In this document: positions 1 to 8,106 of the stretch, piece after piece
Layout of the letters: every line of letters starts with the position of its first letter
How positions within the stretch are numbered: the stretch's first letter is position 1
Assembly: GCF_024758505.1 (NCBI RefSeq)
Contig: NZ_CP077970.1
Coordinates: 8,060,001-8,124,000 of the forward strand
Direction: 5' to 3'
From: Bradyrhizobium arachidis
GTDB taxonomy: Bacteria > Pseudomonadota > Alphaproteobacteria > Rhizobiales > Xanthobacteraceae
Length of the DNA stretch: 64,000 nucleotides
The notes under the pieces: model-generated
The model's input: only the letters and a program-made list of their open reading frames with translations
Told to the model about the DNA's origin: nothing
The model's database searches: none
Program-made: the position numbers and the translations under genes

Positions 1-1
1 C

Positions 2-286
2 CGCAAGCGCGGCGAGACCGAGCAGCGCATCTATCTGCTGAGCGCCTGGCGCGAGTCCCCGCTCTACACCGACCGCGAGCGCGCTGCGCTGGCCTGGACC
101 GAGTCGGTGACGCTGATCGCGGACACGCATGCGCCCGACGATGTCTATGAGCAGGTCCGCAAACATTTCTCGGAGGAGGAGACGGTCAATTTGACCATGC
201 TGATCGCGACGATCAATGCCTGGAACAGGCTCGCAATTTCCTTCCGGGCGATTCATCCGGTGAAGGTGAAGGCGTCGGTGGCGTAA
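2..286 (+). CDS. Carboxymuconolactone decarboxylase / AhpD-like protein, C-terminal part (5' end outside window)
   Basis: The gene enters the window already in frame and ends at TAA (284-286), leaving about 94 visible codons. The visible protein has the C-terminal helices typical of AhpD-like members of the carboxymuconolactone decarboxylase family, including the stretch LSAWRESPLYTDRERAAL and, near the end, INAWNRLAISFR. The CxxC redox motif of this family, if present, would lie upstream and cannot be seen. Members are small helical proteins with alkylhydroperoxidase or decarboxylase activity. The next gene lies on the other strand and a palindromic repeat separates them, so an operon link with it is excluded. 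Family call fairly sure; substrate unknown. Confidence 0.75.
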   Translation, partial: RKRGETEQRIYLLSAWRESPLYTDRERAALAWTESVTLIADTHAPDDVYEQVRKHFSEEETVNLTMLIATINAWNRLAISFRAIHPVKVKASVA

Positions 287-317
287 TGCGCGGCACGGCC
301 GCCGCAACGGCAGAGCC

Positions 318-457
318 GTAGGGTGGGTTAGCCCCGTGGCCGCGCGAAGCGCGGTCCACTGGCGTAACCCACCACTTCTGTCACCGCGGAAACCAAAGAG
401 GTGGGTTACGCCGCGTCGCCTGCGCTGCGCGCAGTCGCGGGGCTAACCCACCCTACG
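318..457. repeat. Nested inverted repeat (GTGGGTTA-type intergenic element)
   Basis: The ends form a long inverted repeat: GTAGGGTGGGTTAGCCCCG on the left is mirrored by CGGGGCTAACCCACCCTAC on the right. An inner pair, GCGTAACCCACC (about 362-373) and GGTGGGTTACGC (about 401-412), nests inside. The element sits between two convergent genes and contains no open frame. It looks like a non-autonomous, miniature palindromic element; it could also fold as a bidirectional transcription stop. Confidence 0.8.
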
Positions 458-462
458 CAGCG

Positions 463-1323
463 CTAGCTCGCCGTCGCCTTGGCGAAATCGACATAAATCT
501 CCCGCAGGCGCGTGGCCATCGGGCCGGGCTTGCCGGTGCCGACTGTCTTGCCGTCGATCGTGACGACCGGCTGCACGAACACCGACGCTGACGTGATGAA
601 GGCTTCCTTGGCGGCAACCGCCTCGGCGACCGTGAAGGGACGCTCCTCGACGCGGAGCTGGCGTTCTTCGGCGAGCGCCACCACCGCCTTACGGGTGCAG
701 CCCGGCAAAATGGCGTTGGAGTTCTGGCGCGTCACGATGACGTCGTCCTGGGTGAGGATGAAGGCCGAGGACGAGCCGCCTTCGGTGACGAAACCGTCCT
801 CGAGCATCCAGGCCTCCGCGGCGCCGGCTTCGGCCGCGGCCTGCTTCGCCAACACCTGCGCCAGCAGCGCCACGCTCTTGATGTCGCGACGTTCCCAGCG
901 GATGTCGGGCACCGTGATCACACCGACGCCGGTCTTGGCGGACGGCGCATCCACGATCTCCTTCTCGGAGACGAACATGACCAGGCTCGACTTGACGCCG
1001 CTCTTGGGGAACGCGAAGTCGCGTCCCGTATCGGCGCCGCGCGTGACCTGGAGGTAGACGAGGCCGCTGACCAGCTTGTTGCGGGTGATGAGCTCCTTCT
1101 GGATCTCGATGATGCGCGCAACCGTCTCCGGCAGTTTCAGCGCGATCTCGCCGACGGAACGCTCCAGCCGCGCCAGATGCGAGGCGTTGTCGATCAGCTT
1201 GCCGTCGAGCACGGCCGCGACCTCATAGATGCCGTCCGCAAACAGGAAGCCGCGGTCGAGGACCGAGACCTTTGCTTCCGAGAGCGGGACGAATGAGCCG
1301 TTGACGTAGGCGATCGAGTCCAA
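463..1323 (-). CDS. D-amino-acid aminotransferase (class IV PLP aminotransferase)
   Basis: The 286-residue protein has the length and motifs of class IV fold-type PLP aminotransferases. The PLP lysine is K149 in the DIKS motif, spaced as in bacterial D-amino-acid transaminases, and E181 in VTEGGSSSAF corresponds to the conserved cofactor-binding glutamate. YLQVTRG near residue 90 is also typical. The likely reaction is transamination between D-amino acids and 2-oxo acids in the cytoplasm; a branched-chain aminotransferase or aminodeoxychorismate lyase is less likely because DIKS favours the D-specific group. Translation starts at TTG (1321-1323), supported by CAGGAG seven bases upstream. It reads in the same direction as, and downstream of, the glutamate/aspartate transporter genes, separated by a palindromic repeat. 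Confidence 0.85.
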   Translation of the reverse strand: MDSIAYVNGSFVPLSEAKVSVLDRGFLFADGIYEVAAVLDGKLIDNASHLARLERSVGEIALKLPETVARIIEIQKELITRNKLVSGLVYLQVTRGADTGRDFAFPKSGVKSSLVMFVSEKEIVDAPSAKTGVGVITVPDIRWERRDIKSVALLAQVLAKQAAAEAGAAEAWMLEDGFVTEGGSSSAFILTQDDVIVTRQNSNAILPGCTRKAVVALAEERQLRVEERPFTVAEAVAAKEAFITSASVFVQPVVTIDGKTVGTGKPGPMATRLREIYVDFAKATAS

Positions 1324-1398
1324 GGCAGGTCTCCTGAGGGCGAAGGGGGATTTGGCGCGCTTATACGCCAGTTAGGGGCTCACGACACCCCTCGTTTC

Positions 1399-1506
1399 GT
1401 CATTCCGGGGCATTCGCGTAGCGAATGAGCCCGGAATCCATTTCACCTCATGGACTGCCGCCCGATGGATTCCGGGCCCGCGCCAAGGGGCGCGTCCTGG
1501 AATGAC
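1399..1506. repeat. Imperfect palindromic repeat (GTCATTCCGGG type)
   Basis: GTCATTCCGGGGCATTCGC at the left end is mirrored by an imperfect complement ending in GGAATGAC at the right, with an internal hairpin (ATTCGCGTAGCGAAT, 1412-1426) and a second GATTCCGGGCCCGCG segment. It fills the gap between gltL and the aminotransferase gene and has no coding potential. It belongs to the same general class as the other intergenic palindromes in this window but differs in sequence. Confidence 0.75.
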
Positions 1507-1513
1507 AGAGGAG

Positions 1514-2245
1514 TTAATGCGACAAAATCTTCGACAAGAACTTCTGCGCGCGGTCGCTTCTCGGCTTGCCGAAGAAGTCGTCCTTCTGGGCGTCCTCGAC
1601 GATCTCGCCACGGTCCATGAAGATGACGCGGTTGGCGACCTTGCGGGCAAAACCCATTTCGTGGGTGACGACCATCATGGTCATGCCTTCGCGGGCGAGG
1701 TCCACCATGACATCAAGCACCTCGCTGACCATTTCAGGATCGAGCGCCGAGGTCGGCTCGTCGAACAGCATGACGATCGGGTCCATGGCGAGCGCGCGTG
1801 CGATGGCGACGCGCTGCTGCTGGCCGCCGGAGAGCTGCGCAGGAAACTTTTCCGCCTGCTCCTTCAATCCGACGCGCTCCAGGAGCTGCATGCCCTTCGC
1901 CTTCGCCTTGTCCTGCCCCCGTCCCAGCACCTTGGTTTGCGCAAGGCAGAGATTGTCGATGATCTTGAGGTGGGGGAACAGCTCGAAGTGTTGGAACACC
2001 ATGCCGACGCGCGAGCGCAGCTTTGGCAAATTGGTCTTGGGATCGTTGACCTTGGTGCCGTCGACGGAGATGTCGCCGCTCTGGAATGGCTCCAGCGCGT
2101 TGACGCATTTGATCAGCGTCGACTTGCCCGAACCCGACGGTCCGCACACCACGACGACCTCGCCCTTGGTGACGCTGGTGGTGCAGTCGGTCAGCACCTG
2201 GAAGGTCGGGCTGTACCACTTGTTGACGTGACTGATTTCGATCAT
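1514..2245 (-). CDS. gltL: Glutamate/aspartate-type amino-acid ABC transporter, ATP-binding subunit
   Basis: This 243-residue protein is a polar-amino-acid ABC ATPase. Visible motifs are the Walker [10 protein letters not shown] (residues about 35-43), the Q-loop region [10 protein letters not shown], the signature [15 protein letters not shown], Walker [14 protein letters not shown] and the switch histidine in VVTHEMGFA. It would power import of glutamate or aspartate through GltJ and GltK at the inner membrane. The ATG at 2243-2245 was chosen because [11 protein letters not shown] matches the family N-terminus; the same frame stays open far upstream, but that part overlaps gltK and is a shadow. 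The start lies 11 bases after the gltK stop, so the four genes form one operon. Confidence 0.93.
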   Translation of the reverse strand: MIEISHVNKWYSPTFQVLTDCTTSVTKGEVVVVCGPSGSGKSTLIKCVNALEPFQSGDISVDGTKVNDPKTNLPKLRSRVGMVFQHFELFPHLKIIDNLCLAQTKVLGRGQDKAKAKGMQLLERVGLKEQAEKFPAQLSGGQQQRVAIARALAMDPIVMLFDEPTSALDPEMVSEVLDVMVDLAREGMTMMVVTHEMGFARKVANRVIFMDRGEIVEDAQKDDFFGKPRSDRAQKFLSKILSH

Positions 2246-2256
2246 GACCCAGAACT

Positions 2257-2949
2257 CTACCTGATGATGGCGATGCGCGACTGCAGGCGGCGAACGCCGA
2301 AGGACGCGATACAGGAGATGGTGAAGTAAACTACAGCCGCGAACAGATACATCTCGACCAGACGTCCGTCGCGCTGCGCGACCTTGCTGGCCGCGCCCAG
2401 GAAGTCGGGGATCGACAGCACGTAGACCAGCGAGGTGTCCTGGAACAGCACGATGGTCTGCGTCAGCAGCACCGGCAGCATGTTGCGGAACGCCTGCGGC
2501 AGCACGACGTAGCGCATGGTCTGCGCATAGTTGAGACCGAGCGCGCTTGCCGCCGCCGGCTGTCCGCGCGAGATCGACTGGATGCCGGCGCGCATGATCT
2601 CGGAGAAATACGCCGCCTCGAACATGATGAAGGTGATGAGCGAGGAGGCGAACGCGCCGACCTTGATCGGCCGCGGCGCGCCGGTGATCCACTGCCCGAT
2701 ATAGGGCACCAGGAAGTAGAACCAGAAGATGACGAGCACCAGCGGCAAGGACCGCATGAAGTCGACATAGAGGCCGGCGATGCGCCCGAGGATCTTGTAG
2801 CCGGACAGGCGCATCAGCGCGATGGCCGTGCCGAAGACCAGGCCGCCGAAAGCGGCGAGCGCCGTCAGCGTCAGCGTGAAGGTCATGCCCTCATAGAACA
2901 GATAGGGCAGCGAGCGGCGGATGACGTCGAAATCGAAACTGCCGAGCAT
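2257..2949 (-). CDS. gltK: Glutamate/aspartate-type ABC transporter permease (GltK-like)
   Basis: The 230-residue protein has the layout of a His/Glu/Gln/Arg/opine-family permease: an N-terminal membrane segment around residues 22-45, several further hydrophobic segments, and the EAA loop region around [23 protein letters not shown]. Length and motifs fit GltK, the second membrane subunit of glutamate/aspartate importers. It begins three bases after the gltJ stop (ATG at 2947-2949, preceded by GGAAATAACC) and ends 11 bases before gltL, which points to tight translational coupling. Substrate is inferred from the operon and from GltI; other acidic or amide amino acids remain possible. Confidence 0.9.
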   Translation of the reverse strand: MLGSFDFDVIRRSLPYLFYEGMTFTLTLTALAAFGGLVFGTAIALMRLSGYKILGRIAGLYVDFMRSLPLVLVIFWFYFLVPYIGQWITGAPRPIKVGAFASSLITFIMFEAAYFSEIMRAGIQSISRGQPAAASALGLNYAQTMRYVVLPQAFRNMLPVLLTQTIVLFQDTSLVYVLSIPDFLGAASKVAQRDGRLVEMYLFAAVVYFTISCIASFGVRRLQSRIAIIR

Positions 2950-2952
2950 TGG

Positions 2953-3684
2953 TTATTTCCCCGTGATGTAGCCGGGGATCGCGACGTAGCGCTCGAGGAA
3001 GCGCATCGCGGTCACGACGACGGCGTTGACGAGGAGATACAGGATGGTCGCGGCGGTGAAGGCCTCGAACACCTGGAACGAGAATTCCTGCATCGAGCGC
3101 GCCTGCCCGGTGAGCTCGATCAGGCCGATGGTGATGGCGACCGCCGTGTTCTTGATGGTGTTGAGGAACTCGGAGGTCAGCGGCGGCAGGATGATGCGGA
3201 AGGCCATCGGCAGCAGCACGTAGCGATAGCCCTGCACGGTGGTGAGCCCGAGCGCGGTCGCCGCCATCTTCTGGCCGCGCGGCAACGAGCCGATGCCGGC
3301 CTGCAATTGCACGGCGACGCGCGCCGACATGAACAGGCCGACGCCGATCGCGGCCGTCCAGAACGGCGCGTTCGGCAATTGCTTCAGCCACAGGCCGGCC
3401 GCGCGCGGCAAGATCTCCGGCAGCACGAAGAACCACAGGAACAACTGCACCAGGAGCGGCATGTTGCGGAAGAATTCGACCCAGCAGAAGCCGAACCAGT
3501 AGGCGCCCCGGGAGGGCAGCGTCCGCAGCACGCCGACGATCGAGCCGACGGCCAGTGCGATGATCCAGGCGAGCAGCGCCGTCTTGAGGGTCAGCACCAG
3601 GCCCGACAACAGCAGGTCGAGATAGGTGCCGGTCCCCATCGGGTTCGGCTCGAGAAATATCTTCCAGTTCCAATTGTAGTTCAC
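2953..3684 (-). CDS. gltJ: Glutamate/aspartate-type ABC transporter permease (GltJ-like)
   Basis: The 243-residue protein opens with the aromatic MNYNWNWKIFLEPNP motif that is characteristic of GltJ and carries about five hydrophobic segments. The EAA-type loop lies in GIGSLPRGQKMAATALGLT. It pairs with GltK to form the membrane channel of a polar amino-acid importer. Translation starts at GTG (3682-3684) behind a GGGGGA Shine-Dalgarno. A 170-bp palindromic repeat separates it from gltI upstream, which could lower expression of the membrane subunits relative to the binding protein. Confidence 0.9.
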   Translation of the reverse strand: MNYNWNWKIFLEPNPMGTGTYLDLLLSGLVLTLKTALLAWIIALAVGSIVGVLRTLPSRGAYWFGFCWVEFFRNMPLLVQLFLWFFVLPEILPRAAGLWLKQLPNAPFWTAAIGVGLFMSARVAVQLQAGIGSLPRGQKMAATALGLTTVQGYRYVLLPMAFRIILPPLTSEFLNTIKNTAVAITIGLIELTGQARSMQEFSFQVFEAFTAATILYLLVNAVVVTAMRFLERYVAIPGYITGK

Positions 3685-3771
3685 GAGTCCCCCACGCGAA
3701 CGCGACGATTACAAAAACCGAAATCGTCTATGCAAATGTCCGGCCATTCCCTCCAGATTGGCCGCACTCAA

Positions 3772-3940
3772 CTCCCTCTCCCCGCGTGCGGGGTCGGGAC
3801 GAGCAAGCTCGCCCTGCGAGGGTTGGCGTGGGGGCTCTCCACGAAGGAGGTGATAGTTGACCTCGTGGAGACTCCCCCTCACCCGGAATCCGCGCTACGC
3901 GCGAATTCCGGCCTCTCCCCGCAAGCGGGGAGAGGCGAAG
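3772..3940. repeat. Palindromic repeat between gltI and gltJ with a strong CCTCTCCCCGC hairpin
   Basis: The block contains CCCTCTCCCCGCGTGCGGGG at its left side and a perfect hairpin CCTCTCCCCGC-AA-GCGGGGAGAGG at 3912-3935, plus an internal GGAATCCGCGC/GCGCGAATTCC pair. It lies inside a transport operon between the binding-protein gene and the first permease gene. Such structures can protect the upstream mRNA end or stop part of the transcripts, which would favour extra binding protein. No open frame of its own is supported. Confidence 0.75.
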
Positions 3941-3948
3941 AGTCCGTC

Positions 3949-4860
3949 TTACTTGTAGTCGTCCGGGCTCGGCGAGTCCGTCGGCTTGGCGAACTCGTTC
4001 TTCAACTCGGCCGAGATCGGCGTGTTGAGGTTCAGGCCCTTCGGCGGCACCTTTTCCATGAACCATTTGTTGTAGATCTTCTCGCCTTCGCCCGAGGTGT
4101 AGAGCGCGGCGGTCGCCGCATCGACCACCTTCTTGAAGGGCGCGTCGTCCTTGCGCAGCATGATGCCGTAGGGCTCGGGCTTGGAGAACGCATCCTTGGA
4201 GATGACGTAGTCGCCCGGCGCCTTCGAGCCGGCAACGAGACTCGCCAGCAGGATGTCGTCCATCACGAAGGCCACCGCGCGATCGGTCTCGACCATCAGG
4301 AAGGCTTCGGCATGGTCCTTGGCCGGGATGATGTTGGCGCCGAGGCCCTTAGCGACGTTGGCTTCAGTGAGCTGCTTGATGTTGGTGGTGCCGGCGGTCG
4401 AGACCACCGTCTTGCCCTTCAAATCCTCGATCGACTTGAGGCCGCTCGACTTCTTGAAGACGTAGCGGCTGGCGGTGAGGAAGTGGGTGTTGGTGAAGGC
4501 GACCTGCTTTTGCCGTTCGGCATTGTTGGTGGTCGAGCCGCATTCGAGGTCGATCGTGCCGTTCGCCATCAGCGGAATACGCGTCGCCGAGGTCACCGGG
4601 TTGAGCTTCACCTCGAGCTTGTCGAGCTTGAGCTCCTTCTTCACGGCATCGACGATCTTGAGGCAGATGTCCATCGCGAACCCGACGGGCTTCTGGTTGT
4701 CGTCCAGATAGGAGAACGGGATCGAGGAGTCGCGGAAGCCAAGGGTGATGGCCCCGGTGTCCTTGATGTTCTTCAAGGTGCCGGTGAGCTCCTGGGCACC
4801 GGCCTGGCTCGCGACCAAGGTGGCGGCGAGCGCGAGGCCTACGTTACGGAAATGTTTCAC
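3949..4860 (-). CDS. gltI: Glutamate/aspartate-type ABC transporter periplasmic binding protein
   Basis: The 303-residue protein begins with a clear signal peptide (MKHFRNVGLALAATLVASQAGAQ, likely cut after AGAQ or nearby) and continues as a family 3 solute-binding protein. GAITLGFRDSSIPFSYLD and PVGFAMDICLKI are the usual ligand-lobe motifs, and ECGSTTN is the central strand of the GltI type. Its role is to capture glutamate or aspartate in the periplasm and feed GltJKL. Translation starts at GTG (4858-4860) behind AGGGGAGA; an open frame extends upstream but would put residues in front of the signal peptide. It is the first gene of the operon. Confidence 0.92.
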   Translation of the reverse strand: MKHFRNVGLALAATLVASQAGAQELTGTLKNIKDTGAITLGFRDSSIPFSYLDDNQKPVGFAMDICLKIVDAVKKELKLDKLEVKLNPVTSATRIPLMANGTIDLECGSTTNNAERQKQVAFTNTHFLTASRYVFKKSSGLKSIEDLKGKTVVSTAGTTNIKQLTEANVAKGLGANIIPAKDHAEAFLMVETDRAVAFVMDDILLASLVAGSKAPGDYVISKDAFSKPEPYGIMLRKDDAPFKKVVDAATAALYTSGEGEKIYNKWFMEKVPPKGLNLNTPISAELKNEFAKPTDSPSPDDYK

Positions 4861-4944
4861 TTTTTCTCCCCTTATGGATAGTGCGGCCGGATGCTGGCAC
4901 AAATTGGGCCGGATTAGAATGTGACTTTCGGCTCCCCCCAAAGT

Positions 4945-6330
4945 CTAACCCAGCGGGCGCGGCAGCTCCCCCAGATCCCAGAACAGGCCCGCCATTGTAG
5001 CAAGCGCCTCCTCGGTCAGGGGCAACAAAATGTGCTCGTTGGGGGCGTGCTGGGAGCAGCCGGGATAGGAGTGCGGGACCCAGATCGTCGGCAGGCCCAA
5101 AATGTCCGAAAACACGTCGTTGGGCAGCGAGCCGCCGAAATTCGGCAGAATCGCCGGCGCCTTCCCGGTGGTCTTCTGGACCGAGGCCGCGGCCCATTTG
5201 ATCCAGGGACTGTCAAAATCGGTGCGCGAGGCGGCAAAGCTCTGCGCCGCCCGCACCTCGACCATCGGAAAGCCCTTCGCATCGAGATGGGCGCGGATCG
5301 CCTCGATCATCCCGTCGATCCTGGTGCCGACGACGAAGCGCAGTTGCAGCACGGCATTGGCGTGGCCGGGGATCGCGTTCGCAGGCTTCTCGATATTGCC
5401 CGAGGACACCGCCAGCACTTCCAGCGTATTCCAGGCGAACAGCCGCTCGGCGTCGGACAGGCCTTCCTCGCCCCAGTTCTCGGCGAGCGCGGGCTCGTCC
5501 GCGGTCGGCTCGACCTTCACATCGGCCAGGAAACTCCTGATCTGGTTGGTCAGCCGCGGCGGTTTCAGCGCATCGAGCTGAAGGCGGCCATTGCCGTCGA
5601 CCAGCGTCGCAATCGCGTTCACCAGGATGGTCGCTGGGTTGGCGAGCACGCCACCCCAATTGCCGGAATGGTTGCCGCCATCGCGCAGGTTGACGTCGAG
5701 ATGGATGCGGATGCCGCCGCGGCAGCCGAGGAACAGCGTCGGACGATCGGCTGACAGCCGCGGCCCGTCGGAGGCCATGAACAGATCGGCCTTGAGCGCG
5801 TCGCGATTGGCGTCGCAGACCTTGCCGAGATCGGGCGAGCCGATCTCCTCGCCCATCTCGACGATGAACTTTGCATTGAAGCCGAGCTTGCCGCCTCGGG
5901 CGTCGCGCACGGCGCGCAGCGCGGCCATGTTGATGCTGTGCTGGCCCTTGTTGTCGGCGGTGCCGCGGCCATAGACGCGCGCGCCTGAAATCGTCGTGCG
6001 CCAGGGATCGCGGTTGTCGCGCCACTCGCCCTCCATGCCGTCGACGACGTCGCCATGGCCGTAGATCAGCACGGTCGGCGCGGAACTGCTCTCGCGATGC
6101 TCGGCGATCAGGAACGGCGCCTTGCCGCTCGGGGATTCCACCATCCGGCTTTCGAAATCGAGCGCCGCGAACGCCGGCTGCATCTCCTGTTCCAGATAGG
6201 CGCGCAACTCGGCGGAGCGCGACCCGTTCTGGCTTTCGGTCTTGTAGGAGACGCGGCGATCGAGTTCGGTGAGGAAGGCGCCGGACGTGATGTCGTGACG
6301 GGCGCGGGCGATGGCGTCGGCTCTGGTCAT
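4945..6330 (-). CDS. M20-family metallopeptidase (dipeptidase / deacylase)
   Basis: The 461-residue protein is an M20 zinc peptidase. Metal and catalytic residues are readable: H92 and D94 in YGHGDVVDG, bridging D126 in GRGTADNKGQ, the general base and ligand E161-E162 in EMGEEIGS, and a C-terminal histidine in SQHAPNEH. The family cleaves dipeptides or removes acyl groups in the cytoplasm. The ATG at 6328-6330 is preceded by AAGAAGG; a TTG at 6361-6363 in the same frame would add 11 residues and cannot be excluded. It lies directly upstream of gltI on the same strand (84-bp gap), which suggests peptide or N-acyl amino-acid use together with glutamate/aspartate uptake. Confidence 0.88.
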   Translation of the reverse strand: MTRADAIARARHDITSGAFLTELDRRVSYKTESQNGSRSAELRAYLEQEMQPAFAALDFESRMVESPSGKAPFLIAEHRESSSAPTVLIYGHGDVVDGMEGEWRDNRDPWRTTISGARVYGRGTADNKGQHSINMAALRAVRDARGGKLGFNAKFIVEMGEEIGSPDLGKVCDANRDALKADLFMASDGPRLSADRPTLFLGCRGGIRIHLDVNLRDGGNHSGNWGGVLANPATILVNAIATLVDGNGRLQLDALKPPRLTNQIRSFLADVKVEPTADEPALAENWGEEGLSDAERLFAWNTLEVLAVSSGNIEKPANAIPGHANAVLQLRFVVGTRIDGMIEAIRAHLDAKGFPMVEVRAAQSFAASRTDFDSPWIKWAAASVQKTTGKAPAILPNFGGSLPNDVFSDILGLPTIWVPHSYPGCSQHAPNEHILLPLTEEALATMAGLFWDLGELPRPLG

Positions 6331-6420
6331 TGCCTTCTTTAGCAGGGCTTCAGTCTGGAGCAAGTCTCACGACTTACGCGGGCTCGCAAAAGTGGACGAG
6401 GGTGCGAATTGGCTCTTGCC

Positions 6421-6450
6421 AAGAGTATGACTTACAAGAGTATGACTAAT
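6421..6450. repeat. Tandem 15-bp direct repeat in the promoter gap before the monooxygenase gene
   Basis: Two adjacent 15-base units, AAGAGTATGACTTAC (6421-6435) and AAGAGTATGACTAAT (6436-6450), share their first 12 bases. They lie 74-103 bases before the start codon of the monooxygenase gene and between divergent genes, so they could be a tandem operator. The function is inferred from position only. Confidence 0.5.
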
Positions 6451-6523
6451 GCAAGAACTTCGCCAAGTTTCGCGCTGCATCTAACATTCCAAGAGCGCCG
6501 GGCTGAGGGCGCCGAGGGACAGC

Positions 6524-7903
6524 ATGGCAAAAGAGATCAGGCTCAACGCATTTGCGATGAATTGTGTGGCGCATCAATCGCCGGGCCTGTGGACCCATCC
6601 CCGCGACCGCACCGCCGAGTATAACCGCCTGCCCTACTGGATCGATCTTGCCAAAACGCTGGAGCGCGGCCGTTTCGACGGGTTGTTCCTCGCCGACGTG
6701 CTCGGCGTCTATGACGTCTATGGCAACAGCCCCGACGCTGCATTGCGCAATGCAGCGCAGACACCGTCGAACGAGCCACTGCTGCTGCTCTCGGCGATGG
6801 CGGCGGTGACGAAAGATCTGGGCTTTGGCGTCACCTCCAACCTCTCCTACGAGCCGCCCTATCCGTTCGCACGGCGGATGTCGACGCTCGATCATCTCAC
6901 CGAGGGGCGGATCGGGTGGAACGTCGTCACCGGCTATCTCGACAGCGCCGCGCGCGGCGCCGGCAAGCAGAAGCAGACCGGGCATGACGACCGCTACGAC
7001 ATCGCCGACGAATATATGGAGGTCGTCTACAAGCTCTGGGAAGGAAGCTGGGAGGACGATGCGGTGCTGCGCGACCGCACGCGCGGCATCTTCACCGATC
7101 CCGCAAAGGTTCATCGCGTCAATCATGACGGTGCGAACTACCGGATCAACAACACCATTCATCTGAGCGAGCCGTCGCCGCAGCGGACGCCCGTGCTGTA
7201 CCAGGCCGGCACATCGCCGCGCGGACGGCAGTTCGCGGCACAGCACGCCGAATGCGTGTTCATGTCGGGTCCGTCGGCGAAGGTGATCGCGCCGCGCGTG
7301 TCGGCGATCCGCGAGACGGCGGCCGAGCTCGGGCGCAATCCCCAGGAAATCTTGATGTTCTCGATGATGACGATCATCCTCGGGAATACCGAGGCCGCGG
7401 CGAAGGCAAAATACGCCGACTATCGCGCGCACATCAACCCCGAGGGCGCGCTGGCGCTGATGTCGGGATGGACCGGTGTCGACTTCTCCGGCTACGAGCT
7501 CGACCAGCAGGTGCGCCACGTGCAGAACGACGCCGGCCGCAGCGCCATGGACAATGTCACGCGCGCCGACCCCGATCGGGTCTGGACGGTGCGCGACGTC
7601 ATCGAACATGTCGGCATCGGCGGCGCCGGCCCCGTCGTGGTCGGCACGCCCGAGAGCGTCGCTGACAAGATCGAAGAGTGGTTTGAGAAGACCGACGTCG
7701 ACGGCCTCAACGTCGCCTTTGCGATCTCGCCCGGCGATTTCGAGGACATTTCGGACATGCTGGTGCCGGAGCTGACGAAGCGCGGACGCTACAAGCCGGA
7801 CTATGCGAAGGGCACGCTGCGGGAAAAGCTGTTCGGTTCAGGCCGCGCGCGGTTGGCCGCGCCACATCCGGCCGCGGGGTATCGGGTGGGGAAGAAGGGG
7901 TAG
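6524..7903 (+). CDS. FMN-dependent monooxygenase of the NtaA/SnaA/DszA group
   Basis: The 459-residue protein belongs to the bacterial luciferase-like flavin monooxygenases. Family features include the N-terminal NAFAMNCVAHQSPGLW, FDGLFLADVLG near residues 48-58, the SYEPPYPFARRMSTLDHLT region, RIGWNVVTG, and the HDDRYDIADEYMEV segment typical of the nitrilotriacetate/dibenzothiophene-sulfone subgroup. It needs reduced FMN from a separate reductase; none is adjacent. The natural substrate cannot be told from sequence. The start has a GAGGGA Shine-Dalgarno nine bases upstream. Length is normal for the subgroup. It is a single gene flanked by opposite-strand genes. Confidence 0.88.
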   Translation: MAKEIRLNAFAMNCVAHQSPGLWTHPRDRTAEYNRLPYWIDLAKTLERGRFDGLFLADVLGVYDVYGNSPDAALRNAAQTPSNEPLLLLSAMAAVTKDLGFGVTSNLSYEPPYPFARRMSTLDHLTEGRIGWNVVTGYLDSAARGAGKQKQTGHDDRYDIADEYMEVVYKLWEGSWEDDAVLRDRTRGIFTDPAKVHRVNHDGANYRINNTIHLSEPSPQRTPVLYQAGTSPRGRQFAAQHAECVFMSGPSAKVIAPRVSAIRETAAELGRNPQEILMFSMMTIILGNTEAAAKAKYADYRAHINPEGALALMSGWTGVDFSGYELDQQVRHVQNDAGRSAMDNVTRADPDRVWTVRDVIEHVGIGGAGPVVVGTPESVADKIEEWFEKTDVDGLNVAFAISPGDFEDISDMLVPELTKRGRYKPDYAKGTLREKLFGSGRARLAAPHPAAGYRVGKKG

Positions 7904-7945
7904 AGTTACAGGTCAGGTAGCCACGCGGGTTGCCACTCCCTCGGT

Positions 7946-8073
7946 GTCGTCCTGGCGAAAGCCAGGACCCATAACCCCAGGGAGAAGTTTTGCGAAGACT
8001 CGTCGTTCGGGATTAGCACCGCCCGCCGTCGATAGATTCCGCGGCATGGGTCCTGGCTTTCGCCAGGACGACG
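7946..8073. repeat. Inverted repeat (GTCGTCCTGGCGAAAGCCAGGAC type)
   Basis: GTCGTCCTGGCGAAAGCCAG at 7946-7965 is mirrored by CTGGCTTTCGCCAGGACGAC ending at 8073, with about 85 bases between the arms. Each arm is itself a short hairpin. It separates two convergent genes. A related but shorter hairpin occurs at 57544-57569. Confidence 0.8.
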
Positions 8074-8106
8074 TTGGGGAGGCAGTGTGCGTCCCGCCCT
8101 ACGTCC

